The notes under the pieces: model-generated
Database searches by the model: none
What the model saw: the letters and a program-made list of their open reading frames with translations, nothing else
Told to the model about the DNA's origin: nothing
Translations under genes and position numbers: made by a program
DNA from: JBBSVE01 sp038233815
GTDB taxonomy: Bacteria > Pseudomonadota > Alphaproteobacteria > Rhodobacterales > Rhodobacteraceae
Length of the DNA: 10,092 nucleotides
Assembly (NCBI GenBank): GCA_038233815.1
Contig: JBBSVE010000108.1
Span: forward strand, 1 to 10,092
Direction: 5' to 3'
In this document: piece by piece, positions 1 through 6,006 of the stretch
Numbering within the stretch: the stretch's first letter is position 1
Layout of the letters: each line of letters opens with the position of its first letter

Positions 1-566
1 ATGTGGGCATCGCGGTGCTGATGGCGCTCGAATCCGCCTGCATCCCGTTGCCGTCCGAGATCATCATGCCGTTCTCGGGCTATCTCGTCTCCACCGGACG
101 TTTCTCCCTCCTCCTCGTCGCAACCGCCGGTGCCGTCGGCTGCAACATAGGCTCCACGCTCGCCTATTTCGCCGGGTCCTACGGCGGACGGCGACTGGTC
201 GAGCGTTGGGGCCGCTACGTTCTCCTCCGCCCGACCGAACTCGACCGGGTCGATCGCTATTTCCGCGATTACGGGGTTGTCACGGTTTTCGTGGGCCGCC
301 TGCTTCCGGTCGTTCGGACCTTCATCTCAGTGCCGGCGGGGATCGCACGGATGCCGTTCCTGAAGTTTCAGATCTACACCTTCGCGGGGTCATGGCCCTG
401 GTGTTTCGTGTTGGCCTACGCGGGCATGAAGCTCGGTCAGGCATGGGACAGGAGCCCCGCACTCCGATCGGTGATGCATATGCTCGACGGCGTCGTGCTG
501 CTGGCCTTGTTGGCATTTGCGGGCTGGTTCGTCTGGCACCTCTGGAGACGACACAAGGGACGGTAG
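1..566 (+). CDS. DedA-family (VTT domain) membrane protein, 5' end cut off by the window
   Basis: The visible 187 codons run from base 3 to a TAG stop. They begin directly in the conserved N-terminal DedA block (ALES, then PLPSE and MPFSG, about residues 8-26). Family members usually have some 15-20 residues ahead of this block, so the true start probably lies upstream; the GTG at base 3 is only the first in-frame codon. The diagnostic family motif is intact at residues 99-113 (GRLLPVVR, then PAG), with both conserved arginines, followed by a MPFLKF loop. Hydrophobic segments lie near residues 1-10, 35-58, 125-143 and 162-180, and the C-terminus is basic and cytoplasmic-like. DedA proteins are inner-membrane proteins; several are implicated in lipid or undecaprenyl-phosphate translocation and in proton-dependent membrane homeostasis. 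The gene converges on the minus-strand operon ending at 898. Family assignment is firm; the substrate is unknown. Confidence 0.9.
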   Translation, partial: VGIAVLMALESACIPLPSEIIMPFSGYLVSTGRFSLLLVATAGAVGCNIGSTLAYFAGSYGGRRLVERWGRYVLLRPTELDRVDRYFRDYGVVTVFVGRLLPVVRTFISVPAGIARMPFLKFQIYTFAGSWPWCFVLAYAGMKLGQAWDRSPALRSVMHMLDGVVLLALLAFAGWFVWHLWRRHKGR

Positions 567-897
567 CCGAAGCGATGCGTCGTTGCGCGGCGCAGGGTGC
601 AGCCTTCCCAATCCACCCTGCACGCCGATCCGCGGGAGACGTTGATAGCGACCGTCGTATCGCGGTTCGGATCGAGGTTCCGATAGGCTACCCACGCCCG
701 CAAACTGCGGCCATCGTCTCCCCGTTCCGGGCCCATGGACAAGTGTGTCGGCCGCTGGTTCTTGTGCGGCACTTCGTGAAACCCGGGCGGACGCGCCGAT
801 CCCGTCAGGACTGCGTTGCCGGCTCTCATCACACCGGCTTTGCCGAAGCAGCCAAACCCTTGCCGCGCTTGCGCAGATGTCCCGTGATCGTGGCCAC
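567..897. other. 331-base convergent intergenic stretch, no assignable gene
   Basis: This lies between the 3' ends of the plus-strand DedA gene and the minus-strand GT2 gene. No RNA gene or recognisable protein domain is seen. It holds one clear hairpin (592-621). On the minus strand there is an open frame, with GTG 832 as its most upstream usual start, which reads on antisense into the DedA gene to 437. Its translation from about 895 to 570 has a protein-like composition but matches no family I know. It could be a remnant, or chance in GC-rich DNA. Confidence 0.5.
592..621. terminator. Hairpin between convergent genes, possible terminator
   Basis: GCAGGGTG (592-599) is the exact reverse complement of CACCCTGC (614-621), giving an 8-bp stem with a 14-base loop. 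It lies 26 bases after the DedA stop. There is no T-tract on either strand, so it is not a classical intrinsic terminator. It could be an RNA 3'-end stabiliser or belong to whatever the surrounding unassigned DNA is. Confidence 0.3.
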
Positions 898-1584
898 TCA
901 GACCCCGACACGCAGCCGCCGCATTGATCGGATCTGGGCTGCCAGCCTCAGGGGGCCTGCGCTTCGCAGCAGATCGGCGATCATCCGCATGTCGGCCGAC
1001 AGCCCGGACCAGAACCCGTGCTTGCTGCCCTTGGTCGGGCTTGCGACGTCGGGCCAGTCGACGACGGCGATCCGCAATGCCCGGCCGACGATGATCGCGT
1101 TGAGCCAGACCTCGAACCCGAAGCGCGGCAGGCGGCCCAGCTCCGCCAGCCGGCCCGCCACGAGATCGCGTCGGAAGATCCGTTCGCCGGAAATGTAGTC
1201 GAGGCCGATCCGGTGCCAGAGCCCCGGCGCATTGCCGCGAAGGCTGATGGCCAGATCGGCGCTGCCGCCCAGCACCGGACGGATCAGCGCCGTCAGCGCC
1301 GGGGCTGACAGCCCTTCCAGATCGGCATCGACGAGCAGCACGAACGGAGTGGCGGCGCGGGCGAGGCCGATTGCAACGGCACGGGTCTTGCCCGAGTTCG
1401 TTCTGAGCGCGACAACCTCCACAGTGGCAAACGTCCGGGCAACCGACAGGGTTTCGTCGGTCGATCCATCGTCGACCACAATGATCCGGTCGATCAGGGG
1501 ATGGCTTGAGAGCACACGCAACACCGCGCCGATCCGCGCGCCCTCATTGAAGGCGGGGACGACGCAGGTCACCAGACCCGTCAT
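898..1584 (-). CDS. Family 2 glycosyltransferase (DPM1/DPG-synthase-like), last gene of the lipid operon
   Basis: 228 residues, a single GT-A catalytic domain with no membrane helix. Motifs in order are VPAFNE (9-14), VVDDGSTDE (36-44, nucleotide-sugar binding), NSGK (63-66) and the VDADLEG metal-binding DXD (85-91). A SGERIFRR segment (132-139) and a basic, amphipathic C-terminus (SMRRLRVGV) follow. Enzymes of this group transfer sugar from a nucleotide donor to a polyprenyl phosphate or other lipid acceptor at the inner face of the membrane. The acceptor here is unknown. ATG 1584 was chosen because it makes an ATGA overlap with the stop of the upstream DedA gene and has a GGTGG-like stretch before it; an in-frame ATG at 1614 would add ten residues but has no visible ribosome binding site. 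As part of a PlcP/GT21 operon it may add a second sugar to a glycolipid or supply a lipid-linked donor; that role is inference. Confidence 0.85.
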   Translation of the reverse strand: MTGLVTCVVPAFNEGARIGAVLRVLSSHPLIDRIIVVDDGSTDETLSVARTFATVEVVALRTNSGKTRAVAIGLARAATPFVLLVDADLEGLSAPALTALIRPVLGGSADLAISLRGNAPGLWHRIGLDYISGERIFRRDLVAGRLAELGRLPRFGFEVWLNAIIVGRALRIAVVDWPDVASPTKGSKHGFWSGLSADMRMIADLLRSAGPLRLAAQIRSMRRLRVGV

Positions 1585-2159
1585 GACCGGCGCCACCGAT
1601 TGCGAGTCAGCCATGCGACGACAAGCGCGGCCCCGACGATGCCCATGACAATCGTTCCGCGACCGATCCAGATACCGATGGCTCCATTGGCCGCGCCGAA
1701 CAGAACGCCAACAAGCAGCAGGAGAGCGGTCTTCGGCAGCGTCCCGAGGAGGTTGAAGCCGATGAACGGCAGAACCGGCATCCGCGCCGCACCGGCCGCG
1801 ACGAGGGCGGCGAACCCCAGCGAATGGGTCAGTTTGGCGAGGAGAAGCGTCCGCCCGCCCTTGTCGCGGAAATGCGCGATAAGGCCCTCCAGCCGGTCCG
1901 GGCTGAGGCCGAGCCGGGCCCGCCATCGGTCGGAAAAAAGGCGCAGCCCGGACCGGCCGAGGCAGTAGAGCAGCCCGTCGCCCACCAGATCCGCCAGCAC
2001 CAGAAGGCACGCGACCCGCGCCAGCGGCAGGTAGCCCAGATGCGACAGCCAGCCTGCGATGATCGTCACGATCGGTCCTTCGATCACCGCCAGCGGGAAC
2101 AGCAGCAACAGGCCGTGCGACTGGATCATCGTGACCAGATCGGCGGTGGCGAACGTCAT
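1581..2159 (-). CDS. Divergent DedA-family (VTT domain) membrane protein in the lipid operon
   Basis: 192 residues. The DedA architecture is visible: an N-terminal hydrophobic stretch with the conserved acidic site (VIEGP, 25-29), GWLSHLGY (36-43), a LVGDGLLY segment (58-65), an amphipathic middle and hydrophobic segments at about 112-127, 132-153 and 160-184. Where typical DedA proteins, including the one at the start of this window, have GR-x-x-P-x-x-R before PAG, this protein has AKLTHSLG (108-115) followed by AAGAARMP. The two key arginines are therefore replaced (Lys109 in one place, no Arg in the other), marking a distinct subfamily. ATG 2159 overlaps the TGA of the upstream GT21 gene by four bases (ATGA), and its own stop overlaps the GT2 start the same way, so all three are probably translationally coupled. 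A lipid-translocating role for remodelling products is plausible but unproven. Confidence 0.85.
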   Translation of the reverse strand: MTFATADLVTMIQSHGLLLLFPLAVIEGPIVTIIAGWLSHLGYLPLARVACLLVLADLVGDGLLYCLGRSGLRLFSDRWRARLGLSPDRLEGLIAHFRDKGGRTLLLAKLTHSLGFAALVAAGAARMPVLPFIGFNLLGTLPKTALLLLVGVLFGAANGAIGIWIGRGTIVMGIVGAALVVAWLTRNRWRRS

Positions 2160-3301
2160 GACGGCGGCGCGGTGGCGCGGCCCACGGCGCCCATCGCGGT
2201 TCCGCGCCATGCGAACCCGCGCGACACGAGGGCCGCGATCCAGACCGCTGGGATCAGCAGATCCCGCAGCATCCATGCGAGGACGTCCGCGGCCGATCGC
2301 GGCCACCCAAGCCTCGCCGCGATGCTCCATTCCGCGCCATACCAGAGGGCCACGAAAGCCGGAAAGGCGGACCATGGCGCCATACCCGCCCCGATCAGCC
2401 CCGCGAGTGCCAAAGCGGGCGCTGCGATGCCCGTCAGGATCTCTGCCGCGAAAAGCACGGGAAACCCCGCACGGCGCACGCGGGCCCATCGCACCTGCCG
2501 GTGCCAGACCTCGCCTGCGCGCCTCTTCCCCAGCGGCTGGGGGAAGAGCGCGGGCACGATGCGGACCCTCAGACCGGCGGCGCGCACGAGCTTGGTGGCA
2601 GCGACATCCTCGGCCAGATCGCGCCCCAAGGCCGCGGGACCGCCCGCCGCATCGAGGATGTCGCGCCGCCAGAACAGGACCTTGCCCTGCGCGAACCCGT
2701 GGCCCATCGCGTCCGATGCAAGCTGGAAGCGCCCCTGATGGGTGTCGAGGAACGCCGCCTCCACCCGCGCTGGGAAACCCTCCGGCGCGGTCCCGGCCGG
2801 CGGCGATGTCACGAGGCCGGTGTCTCTGCGCCAGGTCGCGAACAGGGTCGCGATATAGTCGGGTGGCAGCAGGACGTTGCTGTCGATCATCGCGATCCAC
2901 TCGTGACGCGCCGCAGCCCAGCCCTTCACGAGATTGTTCAGCTTGGGATTGCCCGAGACGCGATCCTCGCCGATCAGGAGGCGGGCGGGAACGTGGGATT
3001 GCGCGGCCATCACCGCACGGATCAGGGGAATGGCCGCGTCATCGGCTCGGGCAACGCAAAAGAGGATCTCGCAGTCCCCATTGCTGCTGCCAAAGGATGA
3101 TTCCAGCGTCCGCCGGAGGTCCGGTTCGATCCCACAGACGGGCCGGAGGATCGTGACAGGGGGATGCGGCACCGGGATCGACCGGGCGGTGGCGCGCTGC
3201 CGCCAGATGACGAGGCCGCAGGTCGCGATCTGGACCGCCGACAGGGCGCCGACACAGCAACCAAGAAGGGCGAGCACGAGTCCCATGGCCTCAGACCGCA
3301 T
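2156..3301 (-). CDS. GT21 lipid glycosyltransferase (ceramide glucosyltransferase / processive Pgt-like)
   Basis: 381 residues, close to the usual size of the family. An N-terminal membrane helix (about 8-33) is followed by a cytosolic GT-A domain and two or three C-terminal hydrophobic segments (about 280-305, 308-328, 345-360). The family signature is complete in order: ILRPVCG (51-57), RADDA (85-89, D1), NPKLNNLVKG (118-127), IDSNV (139-143, D2), GRDLAEDVA (226-234, D3) and the acceptor-site RQVRW (268-272). GT21 enzymes transfer hexose from a UDP-sugar to ceramide or, in Agrobacterium and Mesorhizobium homologues, to diacylglycerol. Position directly after a PlcP-like gene favours diacylglycerol as acceptor (inference). 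Start choice: ATG 3301 overlaps the upstream stop by 11 bases and has GGAGG about 12 bases ahead. ATG 3286, giving 376 residues, is the alternative, with only TGAGG placed very close. Hopanoid-linked HpnI and ceramide enzymes share this fold, so the acceptor stays open. Confidence 0.88.
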   Translation of the reverse strand: MRSEAMGLVLALLGCCVGALSAVQIATCGLVIWRQRATARSIPVPHPPVTILRPVCGIEPDLRRTLESSFGSSNGDCEILFCVARADDAAIPLIRAVMAAQSHVPARLLIGEDRVSGNPKLNNLVKGWAAARHEWIAMIDSNVLLPPDYIATLFATWRRDTGLVTSPPAGTAPEGFPARVEAAFLDTHQGRFQLASDAMGHGFAQGKVLFWRRDILDAAGGPAALGRDLAEDVAATKLVRAAGLRVRIVPALFPQPLGKRRAGEVWHRQVRWARVRRAGFPVLFAAEILTGIAAPALALAGLIGAGMAPWSAFPAFVALWYGAEWSIAARLGWPRSAADVLAWMLRDLLIPAVWIAALVSRGFAWRGTAMGAVGRATAPPS

Positions 3302-4175
3302 GCGCGAGCGCGCCCTCCGCCCGGTCAGCAGGGATGGGCTCCGCCCCGCGATCCATGACGCCGAGAAGGTCGAAATGCCCGTCCAACCTTTCGACGAGCG
3401 CCGTGTTGCTGCCGAGCCAGTCGCCGCAGTTGGCATAGGCCACGCCGAACTTCCTATGCAGGGCGGGCTGGTGGAAGTGGCCGCAGATCACACCATCGAG
3501 ACCGCGCAAGCGGGCCAGAGCCGACAGACGCTCCTCGAACCGGTCATGCCTGCGGATCGCGGCGTTGGTGCGCGCGATCGCGGCCTCGATGCCGCACCAC
3601 TCGGTCTGGCGCACGCTCCGCAACACCCGCCGCTGGCCCGCGTCGAGCGCCCGGACCATCGTCTCGATCAGGCTGCCGGCGCGGGCCATGACCGGGGCCC
3701 TGTGCGAGAACACGTCGCAGCAGTCGCCATGCACCACCAGATAGCGCCGCCCGTCACCGGCAAGATGGACCGCCTCTGCCCGGATCTCGATCCCGCCGAA
3801 GCTGGTCCCGGCGACCTGCCGAAATCGGGAATCGTGGTTGCCCGGGACATAGACCACGCGCGTCCCGGACTGCGGCAATGCCATCAGCGTGCGTAGGACA
3901 TGGCGGTCATCGTCGGTCCAGTGGCCCCCCGACGGATGCCAGGTGTCGACGATATCGCCGACGAGATAGACCGTGTCGGCCGCGTTCCGCTCCAGAAAGC
4001 TGCGGATCAGATCGGACCGGGAGCGGCGGTTTCCCAAATGCATGTCGGAGAGAAAGATGCTCCGGTGACGGGCCGGGGGGGGGTGCAGGCGCCGCAAGGT
4101 CGCAGGGTCGCCACCGCGCCCGATCGCAGGCGCAAGGGTGACGTCCATGGAGGAGATATCCGCGTGGTTTGACAT
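3291..4175 (-). CDS. plcP: PlcP-like metallophosphoesterase (phospholipase C-type; LpxH/UDP-diacylglucosamine hydrolase-related), operon lead gene
   Basis: 294 residues. The calcineurin-like two-metal phosphoesterase motifs are all present in order: SDMHLG (43-48, Asp44/His46), GDIVD (73-77, Asp74), GNHD (112-115), HGD (149-151) and GHFH (232-235). The segments YLVGDIVDTW, FGGIEI, RRYLVVHGD, GVICGHFH and CGDWLGS are typical of the LpxH-like group that includes PlcP of Sinorhizobium meliloti. PlcP degrades phosphatidylcholine and related phospholipids to diacylglycerol and a phospho-alcohol inside the cell during phosphate limitation. The adjoining GT21 gene strengthens that reading over lipid A synthesis (LpxH). 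About 35 residues before the first motif form a non-conserved N-terminal extension. ATG 4175 has AGAAAGG nine bases upstream; an in-frame start at 4241 lacks such support. No PhoB box was seen upstream. Fold and metal site are certain; the substrate is inferred. Confidence 0.82.
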   Translation of the reverse strand: MSNHADISSMDVTLAPAIGRGGDPATLRRLHPPPARHRSIFLSDMHLGNRRSRSDLIRSFLERNAADTVYLVGDIVDTWHPSGGHWTDDDRHVLRTLMALPQSGTRVVYVPGNHDSRFRQVAGTSFGGIEIRAEAVHLAGDGRRYLVVHGDCCDVFSHRAPVMARAGSLIETMVRALDAGQRRVLRSVRQTEWCGIEAAIARTNAAIRRHDRFEERLSALARLRGLDGVICGHFHQPALHRKFGVAYANCGDWLGSNTALVERLDGHFDLLGVMDRGAEPIPADRAEGALAHAV

Positions 4176-4330
4176 GGTGAATGGCCTTTCTTGACCCTCT
4201 TGCCATACTTGGGTCCGCACCTCGTCTTTTCGGTGCCGCAATGATTACAAATCGGCAATGTTGAAGAAGTGGCGTGCGGACGGGCCCGGTGCTATCCATG
4301 ACGCGACCCTGCGACCCAAAGGCCCCCGCC
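4176..4330. promoter_or_regulatory. Divergent promoter region between plcP-like and COG4280-like genes
   Basis: This 155-base gap separates the starts of two divergent operons, so it should carry both promoters. It contains an AT-rich island at 4239-4252 in otherwise GC-rich DNA. The island is bracketed by TGCCG (4234-4238) and CGGCA (4253-4257), a 5-bp inverted repeat. GCAATG also occurs twice as a direct repeat (4238-4243 and 4255-4260). These could form an operator or promoter core. No convincing -35/-10 pair and no CTGTCAT-type PhoB repeats were found. Confidence 0.4.
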
Positions 4331-5068
4331 ATGACGGCAACCGCGTTGATACCCACGATGACCGCAGCCTTTCTCGGTGCGTTCGTGGAGGTGGTGGAGG
4401 CCTTTACCATCGTCCTCGCCGTGGCGATCACGCGGGGCTGGCGGCCCGCGCTGATCGGGTCCGGGGCGGCACTTGCACTCTTGGTGGTGCTGGTCCTGAT
4501 CTTCGGGCCGCTGTTCTCGCTGATCCCGCTCAAGGCATTGCAGTTCGTGATCGGGGCGCTCCTGATCCTGTTCGGGATGCGCTGGCTCCGTAAAGCGATC
4601 CTGCGCGCGTCGGGATATCTTCCCCTGCATGACGAGGCCGCAGCTTTCGCGCGCGAGACCGATGCACTGGCGCGGCAGGCGTCGGAGCGGCGGGCGGATC
4701 TTCTCGCCGGTCTCGCCGCGTTCAAGGCCGTGCTGCTGGAGGGGGTGGAGGTCGTCTTCATCGTGATCGCGGTGGGCACAGCGCACGGGCTGACCCTCTA
4801 TGCCGGGATCGGGGCGCTGGCGGCAGTAATCGTGGTTCTGGCCATCGGCGCGGCTCTCCATCGACCCCTGTCGCGGGTGCCCGAGAATGCGCTGAAATTT
4901 GCTGTCGGGCTGATGCTGACATCGTTCGGTGTCTTCTGGACGGGGGAGGGGTTGGGCGCGCACTGGCCCGGCGCGGATCTGTCGCTGCTGGGCATCCTCG
5001 CCGTCTTCGCCGTCTTTTCATTTGCGGCTGTCGCGCGGTTGAAGCGCACCCCGGGGGTGACGGGATGA
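4331..5068 (+). CDS. COG4280-like polytopic membrane protein with internal duplication
   Basis: 245 residues with about six or seven hydrophobic segments (10-33, 38-62, 66-84, 130-150, 153-175, 186-203, 217-235) and a charged central loop (about 85-127). The two halves match each other. EVVEAFTIVLAVA (20-32) pairs with EGVEVVFIVIAVG (137-149), and KALQFVIGALLILFG (68-82) pairs with NALKFAVGLMLTSFG (186-200), at a constant offset of 117-118 residues. Repeated E-x-x-E helices resemble those of small duplicated cation transporters such as FTR1 (REGLE) and Gdt1/UPF0016 (EGD). A cation transport role is therefore possible but not shown. ATG 4331 is preferred because AAAGG lies eight bases upstream; an in-frame GTG at 4274 and ATG at 4298 would add 19 or 11 residues that are not hydrophobic and look non-conserved. 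The stop overlaps the next start (ATGA). Confidence 0.75.
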   Translation: MTATALIPTMTAAFLGAFVEVVEAFTIVLAVAITRGWRPALIGSGAALALLVVLVLIFGPLFSLIPLKALQFVIGALLILFGMRWLRKAILRASGYLPLHDEAAAFARETDALARQASERRADLLAGLAAFKAVLLEGVEVVFIVIAVGTAHGLTLYAGIGALAAVIVVLAIGAALHRPLSRVPENALKFAVGLMLTSFGVFWTGEGLGAHWPGADLSLLGILAVFAVFSFAAVARLKRTPGVTG

Positions 5069-5274
5069 AAGTGCTGCGCGCCGTTCTGGGGGAGGTCCTC
5101 GGGCTTTTCGTGGACGATGGGCGATTGGCCCTGCTGACGGCTCTGCTGATCGGCGGGGTCAGCCTGCTGGTCAAGGTCTTGGCGCTTCCGGGCCTCTGGG
5201 GCGGCGCGCTGCTGCTCATCGGCTGCCTCGCGATCCTCGCATCCTCGCTGGCGCAGGCCCGGCCCCGGAGGTGA
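5065..5274 (+). CDS. Small two-helix membrane protein coupled to the COG4280-like gene
   Basis: 69 residues. The start ATG overlaps the preceding TGA (ATGA), with a G-rich GGGGGTG stretch just upstream, so it is translated together with the membrane protein before it. Two hydrophobic segments, about 21-38 and 44-63, are separated by a short loop with LPGLWGG (41-47). The C-terminus ends in arginines, consistent with a cytoplasmic end. I do not recognise the family. Overlap with the larger gene suggests an accessory subunit or stabiliser of that protein (inference). G/C-rich third positions match its neighbours, which supports it being a real gene. Confidence 0.65.
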   Translation: MKVLRAVLGEVLGLFVDDGRLALLTALLIGGVSLLVKVLALPGLWGGALLLIGCLAILASSLAQARPRR

Positions 5275-5320
5275 CGCGGCGGCGCGGCGCGGCGGTCACA
5301 GCCGCAACGCCCCACGAACG

Positions 5321-5342
5321 GATGCGGGCACCGCCCCGCATC
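5321..5342. terminator. Strong short hairpin between two plus-strand units, possible terminator
   Basis: GATGCGGG (5321-5328) pairs perfectly with CCCGCATC (5335-5342) around a six-base loop. It lies 46 bases after the 69-residue gene and upstream of the next operon, where a terminator is expected. It is not followed by a T-run, so it may be Rho-assisted or act as an RNA-stabilising or regulatory hairpin. Confidence 0.4.
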
Positions 5343-5429
5343 TGGATTGCGGATATGTAATCCCGGGTCCACCCGCACTGCATTCCGGTGCGCGAAAAGA
5401 CATCCCTCGCAACCGAAGGGAGACCCGCC
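5343..5429 (+). promoter_or_regulatory. Likely promoter/leader of the PsbP-like–ABC operon
   Basis: The region between the hairpin and the start of the secreted-protein gene should hold that operon's promoter. It contains a 5-bp inverted repeat GGATT (5344-5348) / AATCC (5359-5363) around the only AT-rich patch (GGATATGT), and an AAGGGAG ribosome binding site (5416-5422) seven bases before ATG 5430. No consensus -35/-10 pair can be assigned with confidence. Confidence 0.35.
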
Positions 5430-6005
5430 ATGAAACCGATCCTGATCCCGGCATTCGCCGCAGCACTGGCCTTGGGCGGCCTCTCCACTATGGCCTTACC
5501 GACACCCCTGCGCGCAGAAACTGCCGTGGCACCGGAGAAGAACCCTCCCGGCGACATTCCCGACAGCCAGGTCTTCATCACCTATACCTCTGATGCGACC
5601 TATCATCTGAGGGTGCCGGAGGGATGGGCGCGCAGCGTCAGCGGTGCTGACGTGCGCTTTGTGGACAAGCTCGACACCGTGGACGTGACACTTGGAAAAA
5701 GCCCGGCGAAGCCAGACGTGGCGTGGGCCAAGAAGACCTATGTGCCACAGATGCAGGTGCAGGGCCGCGCGCTGACAGTGTCGGACGTCAAGCAAGTCAC
5801 GCTGCCCGCCGGAGCGGCCGTGGAAATTTCCTACAGCTTGAATTCGGAGCCGAATGCCGTGACCGGCAAGCAGATCCGGCTGGAGGCAAAGCGATACCTG
5901 TTCTCCCGGAGCGGCACTCTGGCGGCGCTTGATCTGACCGCACCCTACGGGGCCGACAATGTGGATCAGTGGCGGCTGATGTCGCGCTCGTTCGGTTGGC
6001 AGTAG
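5430..6005 (+). CDS. Secreted PsbP/Mog1-like protein, first gene of an ABC-transporter operon
   Basis: 191 residues. ATG 5430 follows AAGGGAG by seven bases and opens a clear Sec signal peptide: MKP, a hydrophobic core at about 4-22, and a likely cleavage site after LRA at residue 29. The mature part is a small alpha/beta domain. It reads ITYTSDATYHLRVPEGW (50-66), then VRFVD (75-79), VDVTLG (84-89), a charged helix with WAKKTYVP (99-106), VEISYSL (131-137), a basic strand with RLEAKRYLF (150-158) and a C-terminal WRLMSRSFGW (181-190). A strand ending in P-x-G-W followed by FVD and VTLG-type strands is typical of PsbP/Mog1-like folds; that fold call comes from pattern only. It lies one base from the ATPase gene, so it probably acts with the transporter in the periplasm, for example as a substrate-binding or accessory protein. 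Function is otherwise unknown. Confidence 0.8.
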   Translation: MKPILIPAFAAALALGGLSTMALPTPLRAETAVAPEKNPPGDIPDSQVFITYTSDATYHLRVPEGWARSVSGADVRFVDKLDTVDVTLGKSPAKPDVAWAKKTYVPQMQVQGRALTVSDVKQVTLPAGAAVEISYSLNSEPNAVTGKQIRLEAKRYLFSRSGTLAALDLTAPYGADNVDQWRLMSRSFGWQ

Positions 6006-6006
6006 G

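Noticed and set aside
206..1198. Long plus-strand open frame across the DedA gene, the gap and the GT2 gene
   Set aside because: It is arginine/proline-rich, lies antisense to or out of frame with two genes that have clear motifs, and has no domain; a typical open shadow frame in GC-rich DNA.
1585..2010. N-terminal extension of the GT2 frame to 2010
   Set aside because: The extra residues are arginine/alanine-rich, overlap the DedA coding sequence out of frame, and precede the normal GT2 start (CVVPAFNE), which begins a few residues after ATG 1584.
2160..2900. N-terminal extension of the internal DedA frame to 2900
   Set aside because: It overlaps the GT21 gene in another frame and has shadow-type composition; ATG 2159 gives the normal DedA length and an ATGA overlap.
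3907..4779. 290-codon minus-strand frame over the phosphoesterase and COG4280-like genes
   Set aside because: Low-complexity Ser/Arg/Ala composition, with both overlapped genes having strong motifs in other frames.
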